From: an uncultured Clostridiaceae bacterium
GTDB lineage: Bacteria; Bacillota; Clostridia; Lachnospirales; Lachnospiraceae
Direction of reading: 5' to 3'
Length of the DNA stretch: 8,844 nt
Assembly: GCA_947175375.1 (NCBI GenBank)
Contig: CAMWMT010000078.1
Coordinates: forward strand, 1 to 8,844
The notes under the pieces: model-generated
Told to the model about the DNA's origin: nothing
The model's database searches: none
Seen by the model: the letters and a program-made list of their open reading frames with translations, nothing else
Translations under genes and position numbers: made by a program
In this document: piece by piece, positions 6,953 through 8,844 of the stretch
How the letters are laid out: each line of letters begins with the position of its first letter
Numbering within the stretch: position 1 is the first letter of the stretch

Positions 6953-7942
6953 ATGCTGACGAAAAAACAGAATCTGTTGGAGACGATTAGGGGTGGGAGT
7001 CCTGACCGGTATGTAAACATGTATGAGGCATTTAAGATTTGTAAAGATACCCCGTACTTTTCCAATAATCCAGCTCCGGTAAAGGGAGGACCTAATGTGG
7101 TGAACGCCTGGGGCGTTACTTTATCATTTCCGGAAAATACACCTGGAGCATTCCCGGTACATACGCCAGACAAAATCGTGATCAAAGATATTACCCATTG
7201 GAGAGATTATTTAACAGTCCCACAGGTAAAATATCCGGAGTCTGTATGGGAACCATATATCGCAGAGGTCGAGAAAATCGACAGAAATGAGTATTTTGTC
7301 ACTCCCATGGTATATCCGGGGCTGTTTGAGCAGACACATTATCTGATGGAGATTCAGGAATGTCTGGTCAGCTTTTATGAAGAACCAGAGGCAATGCATG
7401 AACTGATCGACTGCCTGACGGAATGGGAACTGGCTTATGCGGAAGAGATCTGCCGTCACTATCATCCGGATGCCCTGTTCCACCATGATGACTGGGGCAG
7501 CCAGATATCTACATTCCTCTCTCCGGCGATGTTTGAAGAGTTTTATTTTCCTGCATACAAGCAGATCTACGGATATTACAAAGAACATGGCGTGCAGGTA
7601 ATCATGCATCATTCAGATTCCTTCGCAGCAACGCTGGTTCCGATGATGATCGATATGGGCATTGACATCTGGCAGGGCGTGATGAACAGCAACAATATCC
7701 CGGAGCTGATTCAAAAGTATGGCGGTCAGATCACCTTTATGGGAGGTATTGACAGCGCGACGGTAGACTATCCAGGCTGGACGATGGAAGATATTAAACG
7801 GGAGACAGAAAAAGCATGCCGGGAATGCGGGAACAGATTCTTCATCCCATGTACTTCCCAGGGTGGTCCTTTCAGTACTTTCCCCGGCGTATACCAGGCA
7901 GTGGCGGATGAGATCGACAGACAGAGTCAGATTTATTTTTAA
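6953..7942 (+). CDS. Uroporphyrinogen decarboxylase-fold protein, methyltransferase-like
   Basis: A 329-residue soluble protein of the UroD/MtaA superfamily (TIM-barrel fold). It lacks the N-terminal arginine-rich signature expected of true HemE, so haem synthesis is unlikely. Recognisable family blocks are FHHDDWGSQ (176-183), SPAMFEEFYFPAYKQIY (190-206), the VIMHHSDS block (216-223), MGGIDSATVD (263-272) and FIPCTSQGGP (297-306). In corrinoid-dependent methyltransferases such as MtaA and MtbA, zinc is held by His-x-Cys plus a later Cys. Here the aligned positions read His220-Ser-Asp222 and perhaps Cys300, so metal binding is altered or different. No corrinoid protein or partner methyltransferase gene is in the window. 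The start is fixed by AGGAGG 7 bases upstream. It ends facing a convergent regulator across a shared terminator. Methyl transfer is a family inference; the substrate is unknown. Confidence 0.85.
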   Translation: MLTKKQNLLETIRGGSPDRYVNMYEAFKICKDTPYFSNNPAPVKGGPNVVNAWGVTLSFPENTPGAFPVHTPDKIVIKDITHWRDYLTVPQVKYPESVWEPYIAEVEKIDRNEYFVTPMVYPGLFEQTHYLMEIQECLVSFYEEPEAMHELIDCLTEWELAYAEEICRHYHPDALFHHDDWGSQISTFLSPAMFEEFYFPAYKQIYGYYKEHGVQVIMHHSDSFAATLVPMMIDMGIDIWQGVMNSNNIPELIQKYGGQITFMGGIDSATVDYPGWTMEDIKRETEKACRECGNRFFIPCTSQGGPFSTFPGVYQAVADEIDRQSQIYF

Positions 7943-7964
7943 TAGCAGGGGTTGACATAAATAA

Positions 7965-8009
7965 TATAGAAAACAGCCGGAGATCTATTCTTTCCGGCTG
8001 TTTTCTATA
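7965..8009. terminator. Bidirectional terminator between convergent genes
   Basis: A perfect 17-bp inverted repeat (7965-7981 and 7993-8009) with an 11-base loop. The GC-rich core cagccgga/tccggctg is flanked by AAAA on one side and TTTT on the other, so it acts as an intrinsic terminator in both directions. The right arm lies inside the last codons of the minus-strand regulator gene and its stop codon falls in the loop. Confidence 0.9.
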
Positions 8010-8844
8010 ACCTCATGATGACGAATCAGAAGCATGGACATAAACAGATGTATCTTTTGAACGAATTTTTCTTCATCCACGGACAGCAGTTCATGGATCT
8101 TATCCAGACGGTACATGAGCGTATTGCGGTGAATATGCAGCATCCTGGAAGTACGTACAATATTTCGGTCACAGCCCAGATATGTCAGATAAGTTTCGAA
8201 ATAGTCCGTACCGTTCTTCTGGTCATAATCTTTCAGAAGCAGGGCATCGGGACTGCACAATTGGTCAAGTTCCGCGGTTTTAGAGATACAGTCAATGATG
8301 TAAAAGAGACTGTAATCTGCAGCTTCAAAAAAGCCAGGAGATTCATCATACAGATGTGCGATCTGTATGATTTTGGTAAGAAATTCATATTCCATGATAA
8401 TGTTCAGAAAGCCCCGGAATGGATTGCCCATGCAGATTTCCAAATCATATTTTTCGGATATCTCTTTGAATTTTCGGATCGCGGACAGATGTTGTGCCTG
8501 AGTTCGGTTCATGATAACGATCAGGCCGGTTCCATAGATCAGGCATTTCAGCCCTGGATTTTCTTCCAGATGATACATGATAATCCGGCAAAAACTTTCG
8601 TCACGGTCATCGGTTCGGATCAACGTAAGGGTATAGGTATCATCCATCTTCCAGTCGAACAGGCTGATCTGGCGGGAGATGACGGTTTTGTCCGCGCAGA
8701 CGCCCCGGAGTACATCCCGAAAAAACGCTTCATGGCTGTTGATCGTACAGTTTAATTTAAATTCTTCCAGGATCTGATCGTGGTTTTCCAGAAATTCTCC
8801 CAAAATCTGTGAAACGGCAAGATCCCGGAAATTGGGGCGTTTGA
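7985..8844 (-). CDS. PucR/CdaR-type transcriptional regulator (5' end cut off)
   Basis: C-terminal part of a helix-turn-helix regulator, about 286 residues visible. The last 60 or so residues are a clear PucR C-terminal domain: a YLTYLGCDRNIVRTS segment leading into the hallmark IHRNTLMYRLDKI recognition region. The middle part, including TLTLIRTDD and GLIVIMNR, resembles the degenerate GGDEF-like module of CdaR-type proteins. The reading frame has no stop up to the right edge (reading KRPNFRDLAVSQI just upstream), and the only nearby candidate start, a TTG at 8801-8803, has no ribosome binding site, so the gene almost certainly begins outside the window. Relatives control sugar-acid, purine or amino-acid metabolism genes. 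It converges on the UroD-like gene; its target is unknown and may lie to the right. Confidence 0.88.
   Translation of the reverse strand, partial: KRPNFRDLAVSQILGEFLENHDQILEEFKLNCTINSHEAFFRDVLRGVCADKTVISRQISLFDWKMDDTYTLTLIRTDDRDESFCRIIMYHLEENPGLKCLIYGTGLIVIMNRTQAQHLSAIRKFKEISEKYDLEICMGNPFRGFLNIIMEYEFLTKIIQIAHLYDESPGFFEAADYSLFYIIDCISKTAELDQLCSPDALLLKDYDQKNGTDYFETYLTYLGCDRNIVRTSRMLHIHRNTLMYRLDKIHELLSVDEEKFVQKIHLFMSMLLIRHHEVIENSRKE

Noticed and set aside
6953..7942. True uroporphyrinogen decarboxylase (hemE)
   Set aside because: The N-terminal arginine-containing HemE signature is missing and there are no haem-pathway neighbours.
7952..7957. Perfect TTGACA between the convergent genes
   Set aside because: No -10 element at a suitable distance; the following sequence is the terminator stem.
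8015..8755. 246-codon plus-strand frame opposite the PucR-type gene
   Set aside because: It is antisense to a recognisable protein, resembles no family and lacks a ribosome binding site.

Overview
The window looks like an accessory carbohydrate-utilisation region of an anaerobic Firmicute, most likely a gut Clostridia member of the Lachnospiraceae type. This rests on strong AGGAGG-type ribosome binding sites, use of TTG as a start codon, short intergenic gaps, and the mix of a lipoprotein sugar-binding ABC importer without its own ATPase, a cytoplasmic GH2 enzyme, a PocR-AraC regulator and a UroD-fold methyltransferase-like protein. The assignment comes from gene content and style, not from a database match.

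Region 1 (about 132-5663, minus strand) is a four-gene operon read right to left: GH2 glycoside hydrolase, sugar-binding lipoprotein, MalF-type permease, MalG-type permease. A sigma-A-like promoter lies at 5670-5698. A perfect 14-bp hairpin separates the binding-protein gene from the permease genes, where such elements usually set a high binding-protein to permease ratio. The GH2 enzyme has no signal peptide, so the importer probably brings in an intact glycoside or oligosaccharide that is cleaved inside the cell. No ATPase gene is present; importers of this family commonly share an MsmX/UgpC-type ATPase encoded elsewhere.

Region 2 (5617-5957) is an AT-rich divergent regulatory region between the GH2 operon and a plus-strand PocR-AraC regulator. 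It carries promoters facing both ways, a direct repeat of TCCGTAT spaced 24 bp just upstream of the GH2 promoter, further ATCCGT/ACGGAT copies, and three TCCRAAAATA repeats. The regulator is the obvious candidate to bind these sites.

Region 3 (5958-6856) is the PocR-AraC regulator followed by a 12-bp perfect stem-loop. Region 4 (6883-7942) is a separately promoted UroD-fold protein resembling the corrinoid-dependent methyltransferases (MtaA/MtbA group), with Asp in place of the usual zinc-ligand Cys. Region 5 (7965-8844) is a bidirectional terminator and a convergent PucR/CdaR-type regulator whose 5' end lies beyond the right edge.

The clear functional unit is regulator plus importer plus cytoplasmic glycosidase. 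Whether the UroD-like protein belongs to the same pathway, for example by acting on a methoxylated aglycone, is an open hypothesis. No RNA genes, CRISPR arrays or complete mobile elements were seen.
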